Under the pieces are notes generated by a model, which saw nothing but the letters and a program-made list of their open reading frames with translations, had not been told where the DNA came from and made no database searches. From Palsa-504 sp963767565 (GTDB lineage: Bacteria > Actinomycetota > Actinomycetes > Streptosporangiales > Streptosporangiaceae): a stretch of 64,000 nucleotides of DNA. Position numbers and translations under genes: made by a program. Below, in pieces: positions 36,761 to 45,166 of the stretch. The stretch spans positions 1 to 64,000 of the forward strand of contig CAVYEG010000004.1 in NCBI GenBank assembly GCA_963767565.1, in the 5' to 3' direction. Position 1 is the first letter of the stretch. Every line of letters starts with the position of its first letter.

Positions 36761-38809
36761 ATGGCTGGTAACGATGTGGTTGAGATGTTCGGCATACCCG
36801 TTCTCGCCGTGACGCCTGATGGAGCTGCGCTGCAGAATTCACTAAATGCCTGTGTCGCGAAGGCTGACGACATAAATGCGAATCTACGTCGCGGTGTGGT
36901 GGCTCCCGGCATCGATCAAATCGCATCCTCGGCGAGCGACCTGACCCGGGTTCTCGGCTCCGGGAGTTCGGCCGACGACATGCGAAGCAAGGTTCAGGAT
37001 CTCGATAACAGTGTCACGCAAAACACCCAGGCGCTCGGCAATAGGGTCGACCAAGCCAGATCTATTGTTTCTGACCTGGTCACGAAGTTCGACCAGGCCG
37101 CCAGTTCATGGCCAGACGTGCATGACATACCCACCCTCAAGAAGGCCATCGACGATACGGCCCAGGCCGGTGAATCACTCGGTAAGGCGCTCGTTGTGCT
37201 GGGTGGCCTGGTAGCTGTCTGCGATCCGCCGCTGGGAGGCGCGATAAGCGCTGCGGGAGCCGTCGTCCTGTTCTTCTCGGGCGAGGCAGAGCACGCGGTC
37301 GAGCAGAGCGACTTGATCGATCCTGGAGACCAAACAGCGACCGAAACCGGGACCGAAACCGGCACTGACACAGGAACTGACACCGGCACGGACACCGGGA
37401 CCGATACGGGGACCGACACCGGGACCGATACGGGAACCGACACCGGGACCGATACGGGAACCGACACCGGGACCGATACGGGAACCGACACCGGGACCGA
37501 TACGGGAACCGACACCGGGACGGACACCGGGACCGGCACCGGGACGGACACAGGAACCGGCACCGGCACGGACACAGGAACCGGCACGGGAACCGACACC
37601 GGGACTGACCTGTTGGTGACCGATATCGGCACTGACATCGAGACTGGCACGGACATTGTGACCGGAACTGACCTCGAGACCGGTACTGTCCTCGAGACTG
37701 GCACCGGAATAGAGGTCGATACCGGTATCGAGACCGGAATCCGGAAGGTCGACGGAGCTGTTGGTGCTGGGGCAGGTGCCCGGGATGGGGCGCTGAGGCT
37801 GAAGGCCATTGACAGGCGCATGACGGCCGCCCTGCATGCCGGTGACCTGGCTACCGCGTCGCAGTATGCGGAGGAGTATGCCCAGGGCCTTACCGGCGAC
37901 CCCGAGCGCGACCTGTACGTGTCGATCCCGAAGCTGCAGCATGACATCGCTCAGCTGAGGTACCTGGTCGGCCAGGGAATCCCACTCGAGGACGCCGATC
38001 GGATGATCGACTCCTACACCCAGGTTCTCCGCGACGCCTCCGCGGACAGGGCAGGCACCGACCGGTGGCTGATCACCGATCGCGAGCGCGCCAGGATCGG
38101 CGACTTCTGCGACCGCATCATCCATCGCCCCGAGGGATCACGGGTCCCCCGGGCCCTGTCGGCGGACTGGGATCCAGGCCGCGTCGAGGACTCCTACCTG
38201 CACGACGGGCATGGGGCGGTGGTCATCGATGACTTCCTGACCCCTGCTGCACTGGATGTCCTGCGGAACTTCTGCCTGGAATCGGTCATCTGGTTTAACA
38301 ACCGGTACGCCTACGGACGGCTGGGAACCATGTTCTCGCGCGGCTTCAACTGCGCTTTGCTGGTGCAGATCGGCGAGGAGATCGCCCGCGCGTTCCCGAA
38401 CATCATCGGTCCCAGGCATCATCTGCGCCAGCTATGGGCCTATAAGAACGGGCAGCAGCAGCCGGCCATGCCGCCGCACGCCGATTTCGCGGCCGTCAAC
38501 GTCAATATCTGGGTCACCCCTGACTCGGCCAACCTGGACCCGTCGACCGGCGGGCTGGACATCTACGACACCGAAGCTCCGCCGAGCTGGGACTTCGGAA
38601 AGTACAACAAGGACGGACGCGCTATCAAGGCGTTCCTGGAAGAGTCCTCGGCCACGGTCACCCAGATCCCCTACCGGGCGAACCGCGCCATCATCTTCAC
38701 CTCCGACCTGTTCCACGCCACTCAGCCCCTGGACTTTGCCGACGGTTACCAGAACCGGCGGACCAACGTCACGTTCCTCTACGGCCTCCGCGAGGAAGAC
38801 GACCGCTAA
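36761..38809 (+). CDS. Helical/hydrophobic-hairpin protein fused by a TGTD linker to a 2OG-Fe(II) oxygenase-like domain, copy 2
   Basis: 682 residues from ATG 36761 with GGAGG upstream; an in-frame ATG at 36674 would only add the purine-tract tail. Residues 1-190 are helical with a hydrophobic hairpin around AVCDPPLGGAI (about 145-175). Residues 190-325 are TGTD-type repeats and variants. About 340-480 is a helical segment with TAALHAGDLATASQYAEEYA. The C-terminal ~210 residues are oxygenase-like: VVIDDFLTPAALDVLRNFC, His573-x-Asp575 in PPHADF, His652 in LFHATQP, and Arg666/667 in NRRTNVTFLYG. These match the HxD...H metal triad plus the 2-oxoglutarate Arg. The substrate is unknown. Confidence 0.85.
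   Translation: MAGNDVVEMFGIPVLAVTPDGAALQNSLNACVAKADDINANLRRGVVAPGIDQIASSASDLTRVLGSGSSADDMRSKVQDLDNSVTQNTQALGNRVDQARSIVSDLVTKFDQAASSWPDVHDIPTLKKAIDDTAQAGESLGKALVVLGGLVAVCDPPLGGAISAAGAVVLFFSGEAEHAVEQSDLIDPGDQTATETGTETGTDTGTDTGTDTGTDTGTDTGTDTGTDTGTDTGTDTGTDTGTDTGTDTGTDTGTDTGTGTGTDTGTGTGTDTGTGTGTDTGTDLLVTDIGTDIETGTDIVTGTDLETGTVLETGTGIEVDTGIETGIRKVDGAVGAGAGARDGALRLKAIDRRMTAALHAGDLATASQYAEEYAQGLTGDPERDLYVSIPKLQHDIAQLRYLVGQGIPLEDADRMIDSYTQVLRDASADRAGTDRWLITDRERARIGDFCDRIIHRPEGSRVPRALSADWDPGRVEDSYLHDGHGAVVIDDFLTPAALDVLRNFCLESVIWFNNRYAYGRLGTMFSRGFNCALLVQIGEEIARAFPNIIGPRHHLRQLWAYKNGQQQPAMPPHADFAAVNVNIWVTPDSANLDPSTGGLDIYDTEAPPSWDFGKYNKDGRAIKAFLEESSATVTQIPYRANRAIIFTSDLFHATQPLDFADGYQNRRTNVTFLYGLREEDDR
37330..37620 (+). 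repeat. Tandem repeat coding for (Thr-Gly-Thr-Asp)n
   Basis: Units of 12 bases (GACACCGGGACC and variants) arranged in 24-base higher-order copies alternating GACACCGGGACC and GATACGGGAACC. More than 15 TGTD units result, then TGTG/TGTD mixtures. The homologous linker in copy 1 (about 33375-33600) is shorter and more varied, so length differs between the paralogues. Confidence 0.9.
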
Positions 38810-38874
38810 CTCAGGCTCGGTCCGCGGCTGGGCGCTGCTGGTGGACGAATCCATAACCAGACAGGTGGCTTGAG

Positions 38875-39345
38875 TCAGCGAGCTGGCTGTTCGTGGGGGA
38901 CAGGCGGCGTGGTGACCGAGATGATCCGGATGAGGGCATCCAGGCCGGTGAAGTCGGCAGGGTTGGTCGTGTACAGCGGCAGGCCCTCGGCGATCGCGGT
39001 AGCGGCGATCATAAGGTCGACGGCCCCGCCTCGTGGCTTACGGCCCGCGGCGATGACGGCGGCCGTCACGCGGCCGAAGATGCGCGCCGCCTCTGCATCG
39101 AACGGCACCGGGTCGAACTCGCTCTCGGCCCGCTGGAGGATCTCCAGCCGCCGCGCGCGCTCGGCGTGCTCGTCGTACACAGCCTGCTCGTCGTTGCGCC
39201 TTACCTCGTGCGGCCCGGCGGACAGTTCGGCCAGGGTGATGGCGCTTATTGCCATTTCGTCGGGCAGTTGGTCGGGATCGATCCAGCTCCGCAGGATCAG
39301 GATGTTGGTGTCGAGCATTCCTTGCCGGGGCTGCTCACCGCTCAT
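38875..39345 (-). CDS. PIN-domain toxin (VapC type)
   Basis: 156 residues from ATG 39345, overlapping the antitoxin stop by eleven bases (ATG 39318 possible). PIN acidic residues: MLDTNILI, TLAELSAG, GAVDLMIAATA and TTNPADFTGL. PIN toxins are Mg-dependent ribonucleases that typically cut tRNA or rRNA and arrest growth when the antitoxin is lost. Paired with the Phd/YefM-like gene upstream. Confidence 0.9.
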   Translation of the reverse strand: MSGEQPRQGMLDTNILILRSWIDPDQLPDEMAISAITLAELSAGPHEVRRNDEQAVYDEHAERARRLEILQRAESEFDPVPFDAEAARIFGRVTAAVIAAGRKPRGGAVDLMIAATAIAEGLPLYTTNPADFTGLDALIRIISVTTPPVPHEQPAR

Positions 39346-39604
39346 ATGCGCTGTCGGCCTGATGGTCCAGCGCGGCATCCTGATCAGACCGGAATACTTC
39401 CAAGTCAACCGAGGGGGCGTTGCGCGACATGGCGGCGAACTCCTGCCTGGGGACGAACCGGCGGCGCTGTCGCAGCGGGATCAGCTCGCCGATCCGATGA
39501 CCGTCCCGGGTGACAATAAAGGACTGTCCGTGCTCAACGGCATCCATGATCTCCCGCGATCTTGTCCGCAAATCGCGCTGGGTAATCTCCGGATGAGCAT
39601 CCAC
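39335..39604 (-). CDS. Phd/YefM-type antitoxin
   Basis: 89 residues from GTG 39604; no clear ribosome binding site, so possibly a leaderless message. The N-terminal DNA-binding part reads EITQRDLRTRSREIMDAVEHG then FIVTRDGHRIGELIPL, typical of Phd/YefM. The C-terminal tail should bind and block the PIN toxin. A perfect palindrome nine bases upstream is the likely autoregulatory operator. Confidence 0.88.
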   Translation of the reverse strand: MDAHPEITQRDLRTRSREIMDAVEHGQSFIVTRDGHRIGELIPLRQRRRFVPRQEFAAMSRNAPSVDLEVFRSDQDAALDHQADSAYER

Positions 39605-39612
39605 AAAGTCAC

Positions 39613-39631
39613 TGTAGCACCGGGTGCTACA
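39613..39631. promoter_or_regulatory. Palindromic operator upstream of the toxin-antitoxin operon
   Basis: TGTAGCACCGGGTGCTACA: 9-base arms around a central G. It sits just before the antitoxin start, the normal place for antitoxin or toxin-antitoxin binding in autoregulation. Confidence 0.75.
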
Positions 39632-39827
39632 TAGTGGCACTCCCGGCATGCTCGCAGCCGGCAGCAACCTGGCTCAGACACTTGGCACTTGTTGTTCCAC
39701 GGGTGGTGCCGGGCCGCCGTTTCGGCGCCCAGCCCTCGGTGCCTTCCGCGCTGTTCTCCCAGCGGTAGGCGTACACATCGCTGCGTCCCGCGAAGAGGGT
39801 CCGGTACAGGCCCACCTTGGCCTGCAA
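39627..39827 (-). pseudogene. Fragment resembling the primase-like region of TOTE conflict-system proteins
   Basis: One frame reads AKVGLYRTLFAGRSDVYAYR then WENSAEGTEGWAPKR. This recalls the LFRSLFRGR.DVYA.RWE signature of TOTE-type primase/helicase proteins. Only about 40 matching residues exist, with no start and an early stop, so it is a relic. The assignment is from memory of the motif and needs a profile search. Confidence 0.5.
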
Positions 39828-39925
39828 GCTTGACCCGCTGCGCCTGCTCCGGCGGAAATAGCGACGTGCAGGGGTCTAAATCCTGGTTGGCACGGGATCT
39901 GCTGGATAAGTGCTAGTTTTCTTTG

Positions 39926-40655
39926 GTGCGTATCGGAGTGTACATAGACGGCTTCAATCTGTACTACGGCGCGCGGGGTCTGTGCGGCCGTGGGACCCCA
40001 GGCTGGCGCTGGCTTGATTTGCGTGCCTTGGCCACGGATCTGGCCGGACGGCGCTCTAACTGGCCGGGCGCTCAGATTGATCGCGTCGTGTACTGCACCG
40101 CGCGGATTGACGGCGCTTCCAACCCGTCGGGCCAGGCCGACCAGGATGTCTACCTGAAGGCATTGATGGCCGCGGGCAGTGTGGACCACACCGAGTACGG
40201 CACCTATGTCGCTCGCGTCAAGATGGCTCCGCTTGCGACCAAGGACCTACACGGCCGACCACAGCTCGTGAGCCCGGCATGGCCCGTGATGATCCAGGAC
40301 GGAGGGGGTGCCCCAGTCACCGGGCCGTGTTCATGGTGTCCTACGCGAACCGGGAAGAGAAGGGCTCCGATGTCAACGTGGCCGCCCATCTCCTTCTAGA
40401 TGTGCTAGACGGCGCGGTTGACGGAGCGCTGGTCATCTCAAATGACAGCGACCTGCGCTTCCCCGTCGAGCAGGCGCGCCAGCATGTACCCATCGGCGTC
40501 ATCAACCCCTCGCGCAACTACCTCGCGGCGACTTGCGCGGAACCGCCAGCACGGGTGCGGGCCGGCACTGGTGGGCGAAGCTGACATCTGGCGACCTGAA
40601 GGCTCATCAACTGCCCGACCCAGTCGGCCAGTACCGGCGTCCAGCTGGCTGGTAG
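39926..40655 (+). pseudogene. NYN-domain (LabA/DUF88-like) nuclease gene with two frameshifts
   Basis: GTG 39926 opens IGVYIDGFNLYYGARGLCG, the NYN N-terminus with its first Asp. After VMIQDGGGAPV the sequence shifts frame and continues VFMVSYANREEKGSDVNVAAHLLLD and LVISNDSDLRFPVEQAR, holding the other acidic residues. A second shift near 40565 leads to a tail ending PDPVGQYRRPAGW at 40655. In intact relatives these pieces are one ~245-residue protein. Either a pseudogene or sequencing indels; a terminator follows. Confidence 0.8.
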
Positions 40656-40719
40656 CAGCTACAGTCATCCCCAGCGGAAGACTTCACACGGGAACCGCGT
40701 TATAGTTGTCGCATATACC

Positions 40720-40748
40720 ACCCGGCTCCTTGTGGGCCGGGTTTTCTT
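40720..40748 (+). terminator. Intrinsic terminator after the NYN gene
   Basis: 7-bp stem ACCCGGC / GCCGGGT with a 9-base loop, followed by TTTTCTT. A classic Rho-independent form, rare in this GC-rich window. Confidence 0.8.
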
Positions 40749-40884
40749 ATGCCCGGCGCCGCGCGGGACCGTGGACGAGGTTAGGGGCTGGGTCTGGCCG
40801 CCGTCAGGAAGACCGGTACCAGGATCAGTTTCCAATCGGTCGTCGGCGATCGAAACCCGAAACTGTTCTCCCAGCTCAACGAGT

Positions 40885-41041
40885 TATATGGGAGTGCCAG
40901 CACAGTCCGCTGTGCCGACATCACCATTGGTGCAAGCAGGCCGAAGGGTGGCTGCTGACGCAGCCAGAGCCAGGCTTCCTGATCTGGCCCACCCCATCTG
41001 GCCGCACCTACGCCGTCACCCCTGCCGTTTATCCGGTGTAG
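40885..41041 (+). pseudogene. C-terminal fragment of an HNH endonuclease (DUF222 type)
   Basis: The reading frame ends with CRHHHWCKQAEGWLLTQPEP then TPSGRTYAVTP and a stop at 41041. This matches the HNH C-terminus usual in actinobacterial DUF222 proteins (CRHHH..K...GW.L.QPEPG...W.TPSGR.Y). No N-terminal part is present upstream. Confidence 0.65.
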
Positions 41042-41103
41042 CTGTCGGCCGGCAATCCCGTTACCCTTGGCCGTGGATTACGTCCGGCGGGGAGGTGCCG
41101 ACG

Positions 41104-41715
41104 ATGGCGGGTCCGGGAGACGAGATGGCCGCAGGCGCGGCAGGCCGCGGGTCCATGCGGGCTTCGCACGCCGACCGCGAGCAGGTGATCGAGGCGCTGA
41201 AGGACGCATTCGTGCACGGCCGGCTGAACCGGGACCAACTCGACGCGCGGGCGGGGCAGGCGCTCGCCGCGCGGACTTACGCCGAGCTGGCCGCGGTCAC
41301 CGCCGACATCCCGCCCGCCCCGGCCGCGTCCGGGCCGGCCCGGACGCGGATCCCGGCCCACGGTCGGCCGCTGATCCCGGGCCACGGCCGGCCGCTGGCC
41401 AGGGTGGCCGCTGGATCGGGCGGCTGCCTGGCCCTCGCGGCCGCCGCCGTGTGGGCCTCCTTCATCCTCGATCCGGGCGGCTCCGGCGCCGATCGCACCT
41501 GGGCTGGCCTGATACTCATGCTGGGCCTTTACGCCGTGGTGGCAGGAGTGTGGATCTTGGGGTCCGGGGTGGCCACCTCGGTGCAGCCGCGAGGTCACCG
41601 CACTGGAGGGTTACCGCCATGGACGCCATGGGTGAGCAGACCGCCTTCGTCTACACGACTTACATCAAGGAGACTCCCGAGCGTGTGTGGCAGGGCCTCA
41701 CCGACCCTGCATTGA
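41104..41715 (+). CDS. DUF1707 membrane protein
   Basis: 203 residues from ATG 41104 with GGGGAGGTG upstream. N-terminal DUF1707 motif: RASHADREQVIEALKDAFVH and GRLNRDQLDARAGQALAART. Two hydrophobic segments follow (about 105-122 and 135-158). The last ~35 residues overlap the SRPBCC gene by 97 bases and look like out-of-frame coding, so the natural stop may have been lost. Function unknown; DUF1707 proteins are small membrane proteins often near signalling genes. Confidence 0.75.
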   Translation: MAGPGDEMAAGAAGRGSMRASHADREQVIEALKDAFVHGRLNRDQLDARAGQALAARTYAELAAVTADIPPAPAASGPARTRIPAHGRPLIPGHGRPLARVAAGSGGCLALAAAAVWASFILDPGGSGADRTWAGLILMLGLYAVVAGVWILGSGVATSVQPRGHRTGGLPPWTPWVSRPPSSTRLTSRRLPSVCGRASPTLH

Positions 41716-42137
41716 TGAAGCGCTACTGGCGGCACCAGACGGCTGGTCCGAAGGCATTCCATTCGGACTGGAAGAAGGGTTCCACCTACGAGATGGCGCA
41801 CGACGAAGTAGGGCTGGTCGTGACTGGTCCCGAGCAGGTCATCCTCGACTCCGATCCGCCCCGCCGGCTGGCCTACACCTGGCACACGATCACCCCCGAG
41901 TGGGCCGCTGCGGTCGGCATGGACGAGGCGACCGCCGCGACCTGGCGCGCCGAAGCTCGCTCCAACGTCGCCTTCGACATCGAGGACGTCGGCCACGGTG
42001 CCGTCAAGCTCACCGTCACCCACGGCGGCTTCGCGCCGGGCAGCGCCGTGCTGCCAGCGATCTCCGAAGGGTGGCCCGCCGTCCTGGCCAGCCTGAAGAC
42101 CCTGCTGGAGACCGGGTCGCCCTTGCGCACTTCGTGA
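41619..42137 (+). CDS. SRPBCC (AHSA1-like) ligand-binding protein
   Basis: 172 residues from ATG 41619 with GGAGGG nine bases upstream. The helix-grip fold is recognisable: TTYIKETPERVWQGLTDPAL, MKRYWRHQT, WKKGSTYEM, RRLAYTWHT, AVKLTVTHGGF, ISEGWPAVLASLKTLLE. Members bind hydrophobic ligands or act in stress; many are co-transcribed with ArsR regulators, but here a DUF1707 gene precedes it. Confidence 0.88.
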   Translation: MDAMGEQTAFVYTTYIKETPERVWQGLTDPALMKRYWRHQTAGPKAFHSDWKKGSTYEMAHDEVGLVVTGPEQVILDSDPPRRLAYTWHTITPEWAAAVGMDEATAATWRAEARSNVAFDIEDVGHGAVKLTVTHGGFAPGSAVLPAISEGWPAVLASLKTLLETGSPLRTS

Positions 42138-42177
42138 AGCGCCCGGCCGGGTCTCCGGGCTGCCGCCGTGCTTCCCG

Positions 42178-44415
42178 CTAAGGTTCGGGGCTGGTCTTGA
42201 TGAAGACTACGTGCTGGCCGGCGAAGCCGACTGCGATGACCGTGCCGTGCGGCCCGACGGTGGCAGAGCGGATCATGGTGCCCGAAGTGCCGAGCGATTC
42301 CGTCGGCTGCCAGGTCGCGCCGTTGCCGCTGCTCGCGTAGGCCACGTTCTGGTTGGCCGTGGTCGTTCCGACGACGACGAAACCGTAGGCGCTGCCCTTC
42401 ACCACTCCGGGCGTCCAGCCGCCGGCCGGGTCGATGAGGCCGGCGAACTGCCACCCCTGCCCGTTCGGAGAAAAATAGGCCACCCCGTCGTGGGCGCCGC
42501 TCGCCGTGGTCCCCGGCCGCACCGCGAGCAGACCGGAGCCGTCGAAGCTCAGGCCCTTGATGTCATCGCTCGCGCCATGATTAACAGGCACTGTGACCTG
42601 CGTCCACGATGTACCGCCGTCGGTGCTCAGCCATACACCGAACCCGTCGGAGATGAGCGTGTCGTTCCCTTGCGAGGTGGCGTACTGGATGCTCGTCGGG
42701 GTGGTACCGGCTACCTGCAGGCTTAGCTGGGTGGCCGTCAGCCGCTGCCACGTCGTGCCGCCGCGCGATATCCAGATCACCGCCTGGTTTCCGCCGGCTT
42801 TCCCGGAATCGCCTGCGGCCAGGAACCCGTCCGCGGTCGCGGTGACCGCTTGGATGTCGTCCGTGGGGTGCTGCGGACTGATCCCATGGGTGGCCGCCAG
42901 CGTCCACGACAGGCCGTTCTTACTGGTCCAGATGGCTTGCGCGCCCTCGGCGACCCATCCGCGCGGGCCGCCGGCGATCAGTTCGGCTACATGCCCGGCC
43001 GTCGGCGGACTGCCGCCCGGCTGCTGCGTCGGGGCCAGGTACCAGGTGGCGCCGCCGTTGGCTGACACGAAGAACTGCTGGTGCTCCACGCCGCCGCTGG
43101 TCTGCCAGCCGGTCGTGACCATCTTGTTGCCCACGGCGACGATGCGCTCGATCAGCCGGGAGACGCCCGGCGGCTGCTGGGCGGGATTGACCGGCGGGCC
43201 GGCCGGCAGCGCCACCGCAGGGCTCTGGTCGCTGGCGGCCCCAGTTACGGACTTCGGGCTGTGATGCGTCGCCAGCATGAATCCCGCCACGCCAATGGTC
43301 GCCAGTACCAGACCCGCCAGGGCCCATACGCCGATCCGCAGGGCGCCCCGGCTTCGGCCGGCGGCGGTTCGCCTGGGGCGCGGCAGGCCAGTACCGGGGG
43401 GCGCCGACTGGAGCAGAGTGGAGCCCTTCGCCGGGGCCGAGCCAGCCCGGATGCTCTGCCGCGTGCGATTACCGGGCCGGCCGGCCGACGCCAGGTCCGA
43501 GCTGGCGACCGTGGCCGGCTCGGCCGGGACGGCGGCCGAGCCGGGCGCCAGGCCGAGCGCCCCGCGCAGCGCGCTCGCGAATTCCCGGCAGGACCCGTAC
43601 CGCTTGTCCGGCGCCTTGGCCAGGGCCCGGGCCAGGACCCTGTCCACTGCCTCGGGCAGCTCCGGCCGCCGCCGCCGCACCGGCGGCGGCGACTCAGACT
43701 GGTGGGCCATGATTACCGCCCATGACTCCTTGCGCTCGAACGGCGGCGCCCCGGTCAGCAGGTGGTAGGCCACGCACGCCAGCGCGTACTGATCGGCGCG
43801 CCCGTCCACCACCGCCTCGCTCTGGCCCTGTTCTGGCGCGGCGTAGTCGGGGGTCCCGAGGAACTGACCGGCCCGGGTCAGGCTGGTCGACCTCGTGGCG
43901 TGCTTGCTCAAGCCGAAGTCCGACAAGTACACGTAGTCGGACTCGCCTGCGGGCCCGGCCAGCAAGATATTCGCCGGCTTGACGTCCCGGTGTACGAGGC
44001 CGGCACCGTGCGCGGCGTCCAGGGCGGAGGCCACCTGGGAGATGATCCCGGCCGCCCGGGTCGGCGCCAGCGCGCCCTCCCGCTGCAGCCGTCCGCGTAG
44101 GTCACCGCCTCGGACCAGCCGCATCGCAATGAACAGGACTTCGCCCGCCTCGCCGGCGTCGTATACCGGGATGATGTGCGGGTGGTCTACCGCCGCGGCC
44201 AGGCGCGACTCGACGATGAACCGCTGCCGCGTGGCCCGGTCCGCGTCCCTAGCCGGCGCGAAGATCTTCAGCGCCACCGGCCGCCTGAGCCGCTCGTCGT
44301 GCGCGCGGAACACCACCCCCATGCCGCCCGCCCCGAGCTGGGCCTCGATCCGGTAGCCCGCCAAATGTGAGCCTGGCCGGAGCCCGGCCAGCTGAACCGG
44401 GAAATCTTCGCTCAA
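42178..44415 (-). CDS. Ser/Thr protein kinase with an extracellular Asp-box propeller
   Basis: 745 residues from TTG 44415 with GGGAGGAGC upstream. Kinase core (about 18-280): QLGAGGMGVVFRA, VALKIF, LVHRDVKPANILL, LSDFGLSK, GTPDYAAPEQ. One membrane helix near 350-370. The outside domain has about six Asp-box-like strands (SANGGATWYLA, SKNGLSWTLA, SRGGTTWQRL, STDGGTSWTQV, SPNGQGWQFAG, SGNGATWQPT), as in sialidase-type propellers, but without evident catalytic residues. It probably senses an extracellular ligand, perhaps a glycan. Confidence 0.9.
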   Translation of the reverse strand: MSEDFPVQLAGLRPGSHLAGYRIEAQLGAGGMGVVFRAHDERLRRPVALKIFAPARDADRATRQRFIVESRLAAAVDHPHIIPVYDAGEAGEVLFIAMRLVRGGDLRGRLQREGALAPTRAAGIISQVASALDAAHGAGLVHRDVKPANILLAGPAGESDYVYLSDFGLSKHATRSTSLTRAGQFLGTPDYAAPEQGQSEAVVDGRADQYALACVAYHLLTGAPPFERKESWAVIMAHQSESPPPVRRRRPELPEAVDRVLARALAKAPDKRYGSCREFASALRGALGLAPGSAAVPAEPATVASSDLASAGRPGNRTRQSIRAGSAPAKGSTLLQSAPPGTGLPRPRRTAAGRSRGALRIGVWALAGLVLATIGVAGFMLATHHSPKSVTGAASDQSPAVALPAGPPVNPAQQPPGVSRLIERIVAVGNKMVTTGWQTSGGVEHQQFFVSANGGATWYLAPTQQPGGSPPTAGHVAELIAGGPRGWVAEGAQAIWTSKNGLSWTLAATHGISPQHPTDDIQAVTATADGFLAAGDSGKAGGNQAVIWISRGGTTWQRLTATQLSLQVAGTTPTSIQYATSQGNDTLISDGFGVWLSTDGGTSWTQVTVPVNHGASDDIKGLSFDGSGLLAVRPGTTASGAHDGVAYFSPNGQGWQFAGLIDPAGGWTPGVVKGSAYGFVVVGTTTANQNVAYASSGNGATWQPTESLGTSGTMIRSATVGPHGTVIAVGFAGQHVVFIKTSPEP

Positions 44416-44887
44416 CGCTCCTCCCGCCCGAGCGGGTACAAGGCCGCCGGTAGCCTCTGGCCGGCGCCGTCGATGGTCACGACCAGCTCGGGAGCGATGC
44501 TCGATGCGAGCGAACGCTCACTCATCCGCTTAACCGGGAACCCTGGCACGACGCCACCGAGCCGTCACTTGCGACCCTCCCCCCCGGGAATCTCGCGACC
44601 ACGCCAAGCGTGAACAGACAAGCAGGATATCAGCTTCCGGGACGCAACAGAATTTCGTGGTATATGTCCGGAACTATGCCGGTCAGGGCTCTGGGCAGCT
44701 CATCGCGCAAAATCGGTCAGAATACCGTACTGCCAGGTTTTATCTGACTGTTGCATTCGAGAGATTAACAGCGTGGCATGCGTACCTTGGCACCTGGAGG
44801 CAATCATGACCTCCCCGTAACGCCCTGTATCAGGACACCCGGCGGAGCTCCCCGTACGTGTGAGTAGCTCTGGCGAGGAGGATCAGT
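44416..44887. other. Intergenic region, no gene seen apart from a possible four-codon ORF
   Basis: 472 bp. AT content rises around 44640-44790, suggesting promoters. At 44806-44820 the sequence GGAGGCAATC is followed by ATG ACC TCC CCG TAA, a minimal ORF with a good ribosome binding site. No RNA structure recognised. Confidence 0.35.
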
Positions 44888-45166
44888 ATGGCGAGCAACA
44901 CGGGGTGGCGGAATTCGGCGGCGATCCGCGTGCTCCTAGTGGGCGACGGGCCGTATATGGATGCGAATCCGGCCAGGTTCGGGATCAGCTTCCCGACGGA
45001 CGGTGAAGGCAACTACATCCAGGACCTGTCCGACAATACGTTCACGGTCTCGGAGTTCATCTGGTCGCCGAGGTCCCAGAACAGTCCTGCCATCAGGCGC
45101 AGGGCCTGGCGGGCCAGCGGGGCGAGCAGGTGCTCATCGGGTGCGTGCTGGGCGCAGGCCGGGTAG
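44888..45166 (+). CDS. Truncated hypothetical protein overlapping the peptidase gene
   Basis: 92 residues, ATG 44888 with GAGGAGGA upstream. The first ~58 residues look genuine (IRVLLVGDGPYMDANPAR, DGEGNYIQDLSDNTFTVSEF). After residue ~58 the sequence becomes a shadow of the antisense M20 peptidase, whose 3' end it overlaps by over 150 bases. I read it as the 5' part of a longer gene cut by a rearrangement. The family is not recognised. Confidence 0.5.
   Translation: MASNTGWRNSAAIRVLLVGDGPYMDANPARFGISFPTDGEGNYIQDLSDNTFTVSEFIWSPRSQNSPAIRRRAWRASGASRCSSGACWAQAG

Noticed and set aside
37330..37620. TGTD repeats as RTX-type calcium-binding repeats
   Set aside because: RTX needs GGxGxDx(L/I/F)x nonapeptides; these are four-residue Thr/Gly/Asp units without the hydrophobic position.
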